From JANQIV01 sp050117315 (GTDB lineage: Bacteria > Bacteroidota > Ignavibacteria > Ignavibacteriales > Melioribacteraceae): a stretch of 58,087 bases of DNA. The stretch covers positions 1 through 58,087 of the forward strand of contig JASFMY010000025.1 of NCBI GenBank assembly GCA_050117315.1, read 5' to 3'. Positions 50,557-58,087 of the stretch are shown here, one piece after another (the stretch's first letter is position 1; each line of letters starts with the position of its first letter). The translations under genes and the position numbers were made by a program. Below the pieces are notes generated by a model. The model worked only from the letters and a program-made list of their open reading frames with translations, was not told the DNA's origin and searched no databases.

Positions 50557-53500
50557 TTATAAATTATATCTTAGACTAAACTGATAAATTGTTGGGCTAT
50601 ATACAACCGATATTAAGTTTTCACTTATTGGAGCATCCGGAGTCAGTCTGTATTTACGGTATGTTTTTACTCCATTATGGAAAATATTTACTCCATTCAA
50701 AGCTATACTCAGACCGTTAATAGGCAGATCTTGTTTCAGTGTAAAATCCCATCTATATATATTGCCGGTATATGAATTCTCTTCGGGCCTTGAACCTACA
50801 TAATTTAATACATTACCTTTCATATTAAATGATAAACGTCCTGAAAAGCCTTCATAATCAATACCAAGAGTAACATTTACAACATCGTTTGCATGTTGAA
50901 TTAACCTTCCGGAATAAGTCGTGTCTGACATTGAGTATATAGTCTTAGTTAACCTAGGAGTCACTTGAATCACCGTTTGCTTCTGTCTATGAATTTGATA
51001 ATCAATATTTGATCCGGATTTTGTATAGTTCACATCTAGTACCAGCGAATTAAACGGCTTGGGCAAATACCAGAAATTTGTTTGCCACCCAATTTCTACA
51101 CCTCTTATATAGCCCGTATTTGGGTTATTTAAAGCAGTATTAATTATATTTTGAGGTGCCATGATACGAGTAAATCTCTCTGCCATAAATACGGAATCAG
51201 GGACAAATACATTATCAGTATATTCAGAAATACTACCATAGTAAATATTGGTATTGTACATTACATCTGACAATTCTTTATAGAAACCGTTTATTGTAAA
51301 AAGACCAACTTCATTACTGTAAACCGACGCAATAATATCAAAGCTGTTTACAGTTGTAGGTTTAAGCTTGGGATTTCCTACTTGCAAAGTGCCGGTGTTG
51401 CCTGAATAAACAGCTACTTTGGGAATTATAGACAAATAGTCCGGGCGTGCAATACCTGTAGTATAAGCAACTCTAATATCCGACCAATCATTTACTTTAT
51501 ATTTCAAATGCACGTTAGGGAAGAAATTTACGTCTGTCCTCTTAACGCTACAAAAACTACTAGGTACAATGTGATATAAACTATCAGGAGGGTCAGGATT
51601 ATCATTAATCGTAATAGTTCCTACTGCGGTACTAATTGCATCGCCATAAACACTATGAATGATATTAGTGAAATTAGCATGATAATCCATATGATAACTT
51701 TCATAACGAATACCGGTAATTAAAGTTAGTTTTTGGAAAAGATTAAAAGTACCCATAAAATACCCTGCACTGAACTGTTCTGAGCCGTGCCAATCATCTT
51801 TCCAACTATCATCCTGTTTCGTAACCGGCGTCCAACCTTTTTCCGCTTGTCTCAACCAGTCATCATATATATCGGTATTTATTACATATTGGAAACCATT
51901 TGTAAAATCGTATTCATCACTTAGAAAATTTTCTCCTCTTTCAAAATCACTTTCCATAACATCAGTAAATCTCAACCTATTTGTAGGGGAACGCGGTCTA
52001 TCAGGGAAATAATTATCTACAGTTATATACGTATCATCATCGGAAGCGCCGGAGTAAGTTTTATCATAATCATTATCACGTGTTGTTCTCACGTATTTAC
52101 CCCCACCTTTAAATTCAGTCGTAATATCCTTAGAAAAATTAAGAGGCATCGTAACGTCAAGAGACATATTATATAAATGTTGCTTAAAAGTATTTTTATA
52201 AGAAGAAACCCAGCCTTCTAACGTTGCGCTATCAGCATCCTCACTAGTAAGATTGTCAAAGATACTGTAAAGTTTTTCCATTGACATTGAACGCTGTGCT
52301 GAATTTGAAGTGTATGTTATAGGTGTGTCACCATCTAAACCAAAAGGTGCCTGATGACTACTATTATTTTCGAAGTCAGTCCAGCCAGAACCATTACCGT
52401 AAGGTTCATATGCAATTCTTGTATATTGTTTAGTACTGGAATGTGATAAACTTGCTTCTACCTTGATATCGCCGAAAGTATTTTCAGCCTGCAGTGCATT
52501 AATCCATAAGTCCTTTCCGTATTTATTACGGTCAATAGTATATGCCACCAGAGTATTATCGAAATCCAGTAAAATCCGATTATGACGCTGATCTATAAAA
52601 TTACCGGCATAAGTATTTTGAAGGACTACTTTTCCATTAGGGAGTTTGTAATCCAGTATAAGACTTCCACCGCTGACGGTAACAATATCCCGATCGTATT
52701 GAAAGGTTCCAGAATTTGTAAGGTAAACAGCTTCTCCGTAACTTGTATTGACTGAACCGTCCATTACTAATCCACGGGAGGCACTCTGGTTGCCGCCATC
52801 AGAGTGATCGATATTTGCTTGTACAAAAACACCAAACTTATCGTCAAAAAAACGATTACTTACACTTGCCCACAACTTATAATTATTGGTATTCCTATCC
52901 GAATAATTGTAATTTCCCTGGGTAAGTACATCAAAGTGCAGACCGGACGGAGCTTCCCTTATTCTTAAATTAACCACACCGCCAACTGCATTGGCATCCA
53001 TATCAGGTGTAAGTGCTTTTACAACTTCAATACCGGAGAGCATGTTTGATGATATAAAACCCAGGTTTGCTGAGCGGTCGTTCATATTTGTAGAAGGCAT
53101 TTGAATACCATTTATAAGGACCTGATTCAATTTAGCCTGAACACCACGAATAACAACCTGGTCACCGTTCATAAGAGATACACCCGGCAAACGGCTGAGG
53201 GCTGTGGCAGCATTATCATCCGGCAACTGGTGAATTTTCTCCGCTGAAACAACATTGATTATTGTATTGGATGTAAGCTGCTGGTTTATAGCTTCTCTTT
53301 GTCCCTGAGCTTGTCCGGTTACTACAATTTCTTCACCTTCTATGGCTTCTGTCAAAAGAAAAACATCAACTTGAAGCGTTTTATTCGCTTGCACTTCAAT
53401 CGTAATTTCTTTTTGTTCATAACCAATATAACGCGCTACCAATGTATAAGTACCAACAGGAACACCAGGAATTAGATATCTTCCTTCCATATCAGAAGCA

Positions 53501-53670
53501 GCCCCCATACTAGTGCCTCTCAAATAAATGTTGGCACCGAATAAATCGTCTCCCGTAGTAGTATCTCTGACAACACCTTGAATTCTCCCAGCTCCATTTT
53601 GTGCCACGAGTACCGAAGAACAGATTAAAAGTAGAAAACAAATCGACAAAAATTGTTTTGGTAAGTTCAT
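50557..53670 (-). CDS. TonB-dependent outer-membrane receptor
   Basis: 1037 residues. A signal peptide (FLSICFLLLICSSVLVAQ), a carboxypeptidase-regulatory-like domain (about 28-115, RIQGVVRDTTTGDDLFGANI), a TonB-box-like segment (EEIVVTGQ), a plug domain (about 125-240, LPDDNAATALSRLPGVSLMN, AVGGVVNLRIREAP) and a long beta barrel ending PTIYQFSLRYNL with the aromatic-rich outer-membrane signal. It imports a ligand using TonB energy. No SusD partner follows, so it is not a SusCD pair; it is closer to carbohydrate/oligomer receptors of the non-SusC kind. The substrate is inferred from the neighbouring glycan genes. Confidence 0.92.
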   Translation of the reverse strand: MNLPKQFLSICFLLLICSSVLVAQNGAGRIQGVVRDTTTGDDLFGANIYLRGTSMGAASDMEGRYLIPGVPVGTYTLVARYIGYEQKEITIEVQANKTLQVDVFLLTEAIEGEEIVVTGQAQGQREAINQQLTSNTIINVVSAEKIHQLPDDNAATALSRLPGVSLMNGDQVVIRGVQAKLNQVLINGIQMPSTNMNDRSANLGFISSNMLSGIEVVKALTPDMDANAVGGVVNLRIREAPSGLHFDVLTQGNYNYSDRNTNNYKLWASVSNRFFDDKFGVFVQANIDHSDGGNQSASRGLVMDGSVNTSYGEAVYLTNSGTFQYDRDIVTVSGGSLILDYKLPNGKVVLQNTYAGNFIDQRHNRILLDFDNTLVAYTIDRNKYGKDLWINALQAENTFGDIKVEASLSHSSTKQYTRIAYEPYGNGSGWTDFENNSSHQAPFGLDGDTPITYTSNSAQRSMSMEKLYSIFDNLTSEDADSATLEGWVSSYKNTFKQHLYNMSLDVTMPLNFSKDITTEFKGGGKYVRTTRDNDYDKTYSGASDDDTYITVDNYFPDRPRSPTNRLRFTDVMESDFERGENFLSDEYDFTNGFQYVINTDIYDDWLRQAEKGWTPVTKQDDSWKDDWHGSEQFSAGYFMGTFNLFQKLTLITGIRYESYHMDYHANFTNIIHSVYGDAISTAVGTITINDNPDPPDSLYHIVPSSFCSVKRTDVNFFPNVHLKYKVNDWSDIRVAYTTGIARPDYLSIIPKVAVYSGNTGTLQVGNPKLKPTTVNSFDIIASVYSNEVGLFTINGFYKELSDVMYNTNIYYGSISEYTDNVFVPDSVFMAERFTRIMAPQNIINTALNNPNTGYIRGVEIGWQTNFWYLPKPFNSLVLDVNYTKSGSNIDYQIHRQKQTVIQVTPRLTKTIYSMSDTTYSGRLIQHANDVVNVTLGIDYEGFSGRLSFNMKGNVLNYVGSRPEENSYTGNIYRWDFTLKQDLPINGLSIALNGVNIFHNGVKTYRKYRLTPDAPISENLISVVYSPTIYQFSLRYNL

Positions 53671-53806
53671 AGGCTCATACCTGCTTTTAATTTATGTTTA
53701 ATTAATTAAGCTAAATCGAATCTTCGCTTATGTTAGAAATGAAACATACATGCAAAGCACATGCACATTGTTATATTATAATTATAGTTACTCCTTCATA
53801 GAATCG

Positions 53807-53847
53807 AACCAAATCAACTTGGTTAAAATAAAATTGAATCGGTTCAA
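53807..53847. promoter_or_regulatory. Paired inverted repeats upstream of the TonB receptor
   Basis: aaccaa and ttggtt (53807-53824, 6-base spacer) and ttgaa-tcgg-ttcaa (53834-53847) lie 137-177 bases upstream of the receptor ATG. Their spacing and symmetry suggest regulator binding, but they do not share the AACGTT core, so a regulator other than the adjacent LacI protein is possible. Confidence 0.35.
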
Positions 53848-54764
53848 AAGAATTATAACAATATTCTATGTTATAGTCAAGAGAAAAACCATTATCTATT
53901 TAACAAAAAGAATATCTTGTTTAGCTAAGCAAATAACTATCTTAGTAAAATTCTACCCTTTTCCGTAGCTAATCAACGGTTTTGAAATGTATGACTAATG
54001 GAGAATAGTTAAATATGTAACAGAAGAATTATTTCATCTATCACAATACCAAAGTAGCACAATACATATTAACTTTTTAAATATTGAATTGTATTTATCC
54101 AATGTAAAAAACCTCTAAAAAATAAGATCGGTTCCTAATTTTATGAGTGTCAATCTTGTTTCATATTAATAGAATTTATTGCTGAATATTCTTTGAATGT
54201 ATGTATCAACGTTATTAAACAAGCCTAAACTGAGTTTACTGAATCCTTATCAAATCGTTTTTTTTGCTTTTAAGATAGTAGTCGAAAAGGATACTTATCA
54301 CTCGTTAATATTCTATATTTTATAATCAGAATTCCAAACTCGAATTATAAATAAACTATTATTGCTTATTCCCTAATATTAACAAAAATTACAGGCTAAC
54401 ATTTAACGGGATCTAAATTTCTTCATCGCTCTGATTGATAAACACCAATATACTTTTTGCAAGTGAGAAAGCAACTAGCTAATTTAATCAGGTAACTTAG
54501 TTACCACTTTTGTGTTCCTTTCTTTAGGCAATACACGAGTAAGCACTAATTAGTGTTCAAGTTCAAAAAAGGAATAAAAACCGGTGAGAATATTTGAACT
54601 TACAAGCGAATTTTTGGAACGGTTTAACAACTCAACTTGATTCTCATTGAATCTTATTGCCCCAAAAGAGAAAGGTTACCACTATTGATTTACCTGGAAA
54701 AAGAAAGAAAACAAAATTTATCTTTCGCAAATTTTAAAAAGTAATTAATAATGCGATATTTTTG

Positions 54765-54793
54765 TTGATTTTACAAGACATAAATCATATGTT
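54765..54793 (+). promoter_or_regulatory. Candidate lacI promoter
   Basis: TTGATT (54765-54770), a 17-base spacer and TATGTT (54788-54793), 64 bases upstream of the lacI ATG. The predicted transcription start falls just before the operator-like palindrome, suggesting autorepression. Confidence 0.5.
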
Positions 54794-54809
54794 TGCTTTT
54801 TGAAATTAT

Positions 54810-54821
54810 TGAAACGTTTTA
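54810..54821. promoter_or_regulatory. Candidate LacI-type operator in the lacI leader
   Basis: tgaaacgtttta with perfect core aaacgttt, 37 bases upstream of the lacI start and matching the T9SS-gene site at 11 of 12 positions. Confidence 0.6.
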
Positions 54822-54857
54822 ATTGTCGGGGTTTTTGTTTAATTATCTAGGGATTTA

Positions 54858-55886
54858 ATGAAAAGGATAACAATAATTGATGTTGCAAACAAAGCTGGTG
54901 TTTCCAAAGGTACAGTTTCGGCTGTAATTAATGGTAAAAATTCAGTAAGGCCAGCTACAAGGGATTTAATCTTAAATGTGATGAAAGAATTAAATTTTCG
55001 TCCAAAGGGTGTAGCAAGAAACTTAAAAAACACCAACCAGGATAAAAGCATAGGGATTATTATCAAGGATATAAATTACCCTTTTTATACTTCTATTATT
55101 TCCGGTGTAAAAGAATATGCCAACAGCAAAGGATATTCTGTTATTATTACAAGTTCCGAAAACCAGCATGAATACGAAAAAAGATTTTCACACATTTTTT
55201 CAACCAAGGATATAAAGGGAACTATTATAGCTCCTATAGTTGAAGGTACAGCTGAGATCGAACACTTATTCAAATTAAAAATGATTAACTACCCTTTTGT
55301 ATTATTGGAGGACGTCAAAGGAATTCAAGCAAATGTTGTAGCAATAGATAACCTTAAAGCAATTAAAAGAGCGGTAAAATATTTAATAGACAGCGGTCAT
55401 ACAAAAATTGTCCATTTTACAGGTCCTCCAAACTCGTCACATACCCAGGAAAGAATTGAAGGATTCCGTCATGCTTTTAGTGAAAGAACATTGGTCTTCA
55501 AAAAAGATATGATAGTTCCCATAGGTTCAAATTACAATGAGAGTTTTAGCAAAACAATAGAATATTTTAAGGGTAAATCACGTGATGATTATCCAAGCGC
55601 TATAGTTTGTTTTAATGATATGCAGGCGCTTGCCGTTATGAGAGCTTTAAACGAATTAAAGATAGATGTCCCAGGAGATATATCAATTATAGGGAACGAT
55701 GATATTTATTATGCTCAAATATACCCTGTTCCCCTTACAACAATAAGGGCTCCGCAACATCAAATTGGCAGACAAGCTGCTGAAATTCTAATTAAAAATA
55801 TAGAAGCCTCTTCCTTATTGCCTGTTGAAAAAATTGTACTTGATACTGAGTTAGTTATTAGGGAATCTTCTAAAGTATTAAATTGA
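54858..55886 (+). CDS. LacI/GalR-family transcriptional regulator
   Basis: 342 residues. An N-terminal helix-turn-helix (TIIDVANKAGVSKGTVSAVI) and hinge helix (NFRPKGVARNLKN), followed by a periplasmic-binding-protein-like sensor domain (about 62-340: SIGIIIKDINYPFYTSIISG, HFTGPPNSSHTQERIEGF, VPGDISIIGNDDIYYAQIYP). Length is typical. It is divergent from the TonB receptor and 305 bases upstream of xylB. The ligand is not visible, but a pentose or oligosaccharide is likely from the neighbours. It probably binds the AACGTT-centred palindromes listed here. Confidence 0.95.
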   Translation: MKRITIIDVANKAGVSKGTVSAVINGKNSVRPATRDLILNVMKELNFRPKGVARNLKNTNQDKSIGIIIKDINYPFYTSIISGVKEYANSKGYSVIITSSENQHEYEKRFSHIFSTKDIKGTIIAPIVEGTAEIEHLFKLKMINYPFVLLEDVKGIQANVVAIDNLKAIKRAVKYLIDSGHTKIVHFTGPPNSSHTQERIEGFRHAFSERTLVFKKDMIVPIGSNYNESFSKTIEYFKGKSRDDYPSAIVCFNDMQALAVMRALNELKIDVPGDISIIGNDDIYYAQIYPVPLTTIRAPQHQIGRQAAEILIKNIEASSLLPVEKIVLDTELVIRESSKVLN

Positions 55887-55979
55887 AGACGTTTTTAATA
55901 CCTTGCAACATGTAATTGTTTGTTAAAACAGTAGATTAACCGCATTTTGTAAAGTCTTATTTAAAGTTGTTCTACAAAA

Positions 55980-56085
55980 TCAATGGTATGAACTTCGGGG
56001 CAAGACCCGAACCCTATTCCGCCGCAAGCGACTGGGAATTAAACTCCGTCTTCTCGTCCGCCGTAGCGAAGGCGGATTAAAATGA
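55980..56085. repeat. GC-rich palindromic intergenic repeat
   Basis: An island much richer in GC than its surroundings within the 305-base lacI-xylB gap. It contains ttcggg/cccgaa, attcc/ggaat with an inner cgcaagcg, and tccgcc/ggcgga small hairpins. It resembles multi-copy intergenic repeats of this bacterial group; copy number cannot be seen here. No coding potential. Confidence 0.55.
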
Positions 56086-56094
56086 TAACAACAT

Positions 56095-56160
56095 AAGAAC
56101 GTTTTGTAATAATCTAAAGAAGTTTCATAATTCACATAATGAAACTTCAACTAGCTAGTT
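56095..56160 (+). promoter_or_regulatory. xylB control region: operator-like site, hairpin and palindrome
   Basis: aagaacgttttg (56095-56106) matches the 12-bp operator at 9 of 12 positions. A perfect 10-bp stem gaagtttcat/atgaaacttc follows (56119-56148), and then the 12-bp palindrome aactagctagtt (56149-56160). The string caactagcta also occurs at 54472-54481 upstream of lacI. Together these suggest regulated expression of xylB. Confidence 0.45.
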
Positions 56161-56191
56161 AGATGTTCCGTATAAAATTTTGGAGAATTTA

Positions 56192-57733
56192 ATGAAACAA
56201 AAATTACTGCTCGGATATGATATTGGAAGTTCATCTATAAAATCGTCGTTAATAGATGCTGATTCCGGCGAATTGATGTCTTCAGTTATGTCCCCTGAAC
56301 AAGAGATGAAAATTGACGCACCTAAAATTGGCTGGGCTGAACAGCACCCTGATAAATGGTGGAACCATGTGAGAACAGCAACTCAAAAGATGCTGTCAAA
56401 ACTTTCTTCAACAACTTATGAAATAATTGGAATCGGCATATCATATCAAATGCATGGATTGGTTATAGTCGATAAAGATCAAAATGTTCTTTACCCTTCT
56501 ATAATTTGGTGTGACAGCCGTGCAGTTGAAACCGGAAATATAGCTTTCAACGAGTTAGGGTCTGAATACTGTCTAAGTAATTACCTAAATTCTCCAGGTA
56601 ACTTTACCGCTTCAAAATTGAACTGGGTAAAAAACAACTTACCGGAAGTATATTCAAAAATTTATAAATTTATGTTACCCGGTGATTATATCGCGATGAG
56701 ATTAAGCGGTGAAATAAACACAACAATTTCAGGGCTAAGCGAAGGAATATTCTGGAATTTTAATAATAAGAAACCGGCCGACAAACTTATTGAATATTAC
56801 GGTTTCGATGAAAATATAATCCCTGCCATAGCACCTTCTTTTGGAATCCAGAGCACATTGAGTTCGGAAGCGGCAAATGAATTAGGTTTACAGGAAGCAA
56901 TACCCATTGCATATAGAGCAGGAGATCAACCGAATAATGCGCTGTCATTAAATGTGCTTAACCCGGGTGAAATTGCCGCTACTGCCGGAACCTCTGGAGT
57001 AATTTACGGAGTAACAGCAAAAAATGTTTTTGATAATAAAAGCAGGGTAAACACATTCGCACATGTTAACTATACTAATGAACTCCCAAATAAAGGTGTA
57101 CTGCTCTGCATAAACGGAACCGGTATTCAATACAGCTGGCTGAAGCAAAATATAATTGATAATAAATTTTCTTATAATGAATTAAATGATTTTGCAGAAT
57201 CAGTTAATATTGGTTCAGACGGATTGTTGTGCCATCCTTTTGGAAACGGGGCTGAAAGAGTTCTCCAAAATAAAAATGTTAACGCCCATTTTTCAGGGAT
57301 TAATTTTAACCTGCATGGAATCGGCCACATGATAAGATCAGCACAGGAAGGAATAGCATTCGCGTTCAAATACGGACTTGATGTTATGGAAAGCATAGGA
57401 ATGGAAACCGATAATTCTACAGGCAGATTCAAAGTAATACGCGCCGGCAATTCAAATTTATTCCAGAGTAAAGTTTTTAGGGATGCATTTGTAAACACAT
57501 GTAACGTTGATCTTGAAATTTATAATACCGACGGTGCTCAGGGAGCCGCAAGGGGTGCAGGAATCGGAATTGGTTATTACACACCTGAAAATGCCTTCAA
57601 AGGATTAAAGAAAATTGAAGATATAAAACCGGACACAAATTCGGTTGATTGTTATCATAATACTTATGAAATATGGAAAGAAGAATTGAACAGCTTACTA
57701 AAAAATAAACCACTATGGACTACAAGTCCATAG
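56192..57733 (+). CDS. xylB: Xylulokinase (FGGY family)
   Basis: 513 residues. Phosphorylates D-xylulose to xylulose 5-phosphate, feeding the pentose phosphate pathway. The N-terminal ATP-site loop LLGYDIGSSSIKSSLIDADS, substrate region SYQMHGLVIVDKD and WCDSRAVETGN, the catalytic Asp in YRAGDQPNNALSLN, and the FGGY C-terminal part (IRAGNSNLFQSKVF, TDGAQGAARGAGIGIGYY) are present. ATG 56192 has GGAG seven bases upstream; a TTG at 56180 is in the same frame but precedes that site. Its last residues (LWTTSP) are encoded by the terminal hairpin of an IS200-like element, so the native C terminus was replaced. No xylA is in the window. Confidence 0.93.
   Translation: MKQKLLLGYDIGSSSIKSSLIDADSGELMSSVMSPEQEMKIDAPKIGWAEQHPDKWWNHVRTATQKMLSKLSSTTYEIIGIGISYQMHGLVIVDKDQNVLYPSIIWCDSRAVETGNIAFNELGSEYCLSNYLNSPGNFTASKLNWVKNNLPEVYSKIYKFMLPGDYIAMRLSGEINTTISGLSEGIFWNFNNKKPADKLIEYYGFDENIIPAIAPSFGIQSTLSSEAANELGLQEAIPIAYRAGDQPNNALSLNVLNPGEIAATAGTSGVIYGVTAKNVFDNKSRVNTFAHVNYTNELPNKGVLLCINGTGIQYSWLKQNIIDNKFSYNELNDFAESVNIGSDGLLCHPFGNGAERVLQNKNVNAHFSGINFNLHGIGHMIRSAQEGIAFAFKYGLDVMESIGMETDNSTGRFKVIRAGNSNLFQSKVFRDAFVNTCNVDLEIYNTDGAQGAARGAGIGIGYYTPENAFKGLKKIEDIKPDTNSVDCYHNTYEIWKEELNSLLKNKPLWTTSP
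57712..57732. repeat. IS200-type terminal hairpin overlapping the xylB 3' end
   Basis: ctatggac and gtccatag form a perfect 8-bp stem with a 5-base loop, and a second small stem agact/agtct follows (57744-57756). It lies just beyond the tnpA stop codon, where IS200/IS605 elements carry the right-end hairpin recognised by TnpA. The xylB stop codon is inside this hairpin. Confidence 0.7.
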
Positions 57734-57755
57734 TTTTAGTTAAGACTGAAAGTCT

Positions 57756-58046
57756 TTATTCCATGATGAAGTTTGATTCATCTTCATCATCTGGTTTTCT
57801 GTGATGTTCCAAATATTCATTTAGCATTTCATCTGTTATATTGCCGGTACTCCAACATCCATAACCTATAGCCCAAAAGTGACGCCCCCAGTATCTTTTT
57901 CCTAACTCTGGAAATTCTTGCTGTAATTTCCTTGAACTTCTTCCCTTTAATTTCTTTACCAATTTACTTAGGGATTGCTGAAGTTCTCAGATGCAAAATT
58001 CAAACCTATGTTGCTTATGGCACAAAGCTCTCAGTGTATAAGCCAT
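57756..58046 (-). pseudogene. IS200/IS605-family transposase TnpA, internally deleted
   Basis: The minus strand from ATG 58046 reads MAYTLRALCHKQHRFEFCI and a stop, then in the same frame LSKLVKKLKGRSSRKLQQEF, RYWGRHFWAIGYGCWSTGNI and TDEMLNEYLEHHRKP, ending SNFIME. The first and last parts match the start and end of TnpA (Y1 transposase). The C-terminal helix with the candidate catalytic Tyr (NEYLEHH) is kept, but the central part with the HUH metal-binding motif is missing, so roughly half the gene has been deleted. It cannot be active. It sits at the window edge, and the left end of the element may lie outside. Confidence 0.88.
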
Positions 58047-58087
58047 TTTTCTAAGCTTTAGAGAATTCTTGATAAAAAGAAAATAAA

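Larger units (their letters stand above)
53671..54857. other. Long AT-rich divergent intergenic region
   Basis: 1187 bases between the TonB receptor and lacI with no convincing gene on either strand. It holds the control regions of both genes: inverted repeats at 53807-53847 on the TonB side, ggtaac/gttacc at 54491-54505, a lacI promoter at 54765-54793 and an operator at 54810-54821. I see no tRNA, tandem array or IS end. Confidence 0.7.

Noticed and set aside
50557..53670. SusC of a SusCD pair
   Set aside because: No SusD-like lipoprotein gene adjoins the receptor; the next gene is a T9SS beta-helix protein.
53750..53968. Small plus-strand gene in the TonB-lacI gap
   Set aside because: The frame is AT-rich without a ribosome-binding site and overlaps the inverted repeats that probably serve regulation.

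Overview
The window reads as a chromosomal segment of an AT-rich, free-living member of the FCB (Fibrobacteres-Chlorobi-Bacteroidetes) group, most likely an Ignavibacteria-like lineage. The reasons are: a short Bacteroidota-type primary sigma factor without region 1.1; a secreted protein with a type IX secretion (T9SS) C-terminal sorting domain; a large TonB-dependent receptor with an N-terminal carboxypeptidase-regulatory-like domain; a cysteine-free S14, S4 and L33; and Shine-Dalgarno motifs in front of most genes with E. coli-like TTGACA/TATATT promoters, which would be unusual for Bacteroidia proper. The taxonomic call is inference; no rRNA gene lies in the window.

Layout. 1-1029: no intact gene; a decayed DDE transposase start (about 366-800) interrupted by a 132-bp MITE with perfect terminal repeats and a 9-bp target duplication, plus a REP-like hairpin. 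1030-7552, minus strand: a tight operon engB - GAF/degenerate-GGDEF membrane protein - deoB - small antitoxin-like gene - broken PIN toxin gene - two EutN/CcmL microcompartment vertex proteins - rpoD - NlpC/P60 lipoprotein. 7612-38906, minus strand: an almost uninterrupted translation/transcription supercluster, read right to left as tRNA-Tyr, tRNA-Gly, tRNA-Thr, rpmG, tRNA-Trp, secE, nusG, rplKAJL, rpoBC, rpsLG, fusA, tuf, then the S10, spc and alpha operons to rpoA-rplQ. A tRNA-Gln gene lies inside the spc operon between rplR and rpsE. 39132-53670, minus strand: a surface and carbohydrate region with a GH9 glycosidase, a HTH-TM-SGNH-TPR protein, a spermidine-synthase-like membrane protein, a SurA-like lipoprotein, a T9SS-exported beta-helix-like protein and a TonB receptor. 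54858-57733, plus strand: a LacI-family regulator and xylulokinase. 57712-58046: a decayed IS200/IS605 element whose terminal hairpin supplies the last codons of xylB.

How it fits together. The ribosomal cluster keeps the ancestral rpoBC-str-S10-spc-alpha order but has no tuf at the usual site behind tRNA-Thr; a 16-bp perfect hairpin is found there instead. In the right-hand third, similar 12-bp palindromes centred on AACGTT lie in front of lacI, xylB, the T9SS gene and GH9. This suggests a LacI-controlled plant-polysaccharide/pentose regulon with surface binding, import, hydrolysis and xylulose phosphorylation. In the left-hand operon, phosphopentomutase next to two shell vertex genes hints at a sugar-phosphate microcompartment whose hexameric shell genes and core enzymes are not in this window.

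Most promising for novelty: tRNA-Gln embedded in the spc operon; the deoB-TA-EutN-EutN-rpoD operon; the probable LacI regulon; UUG start codons on several core genes; and the nested mobile-element remnants at both ends.
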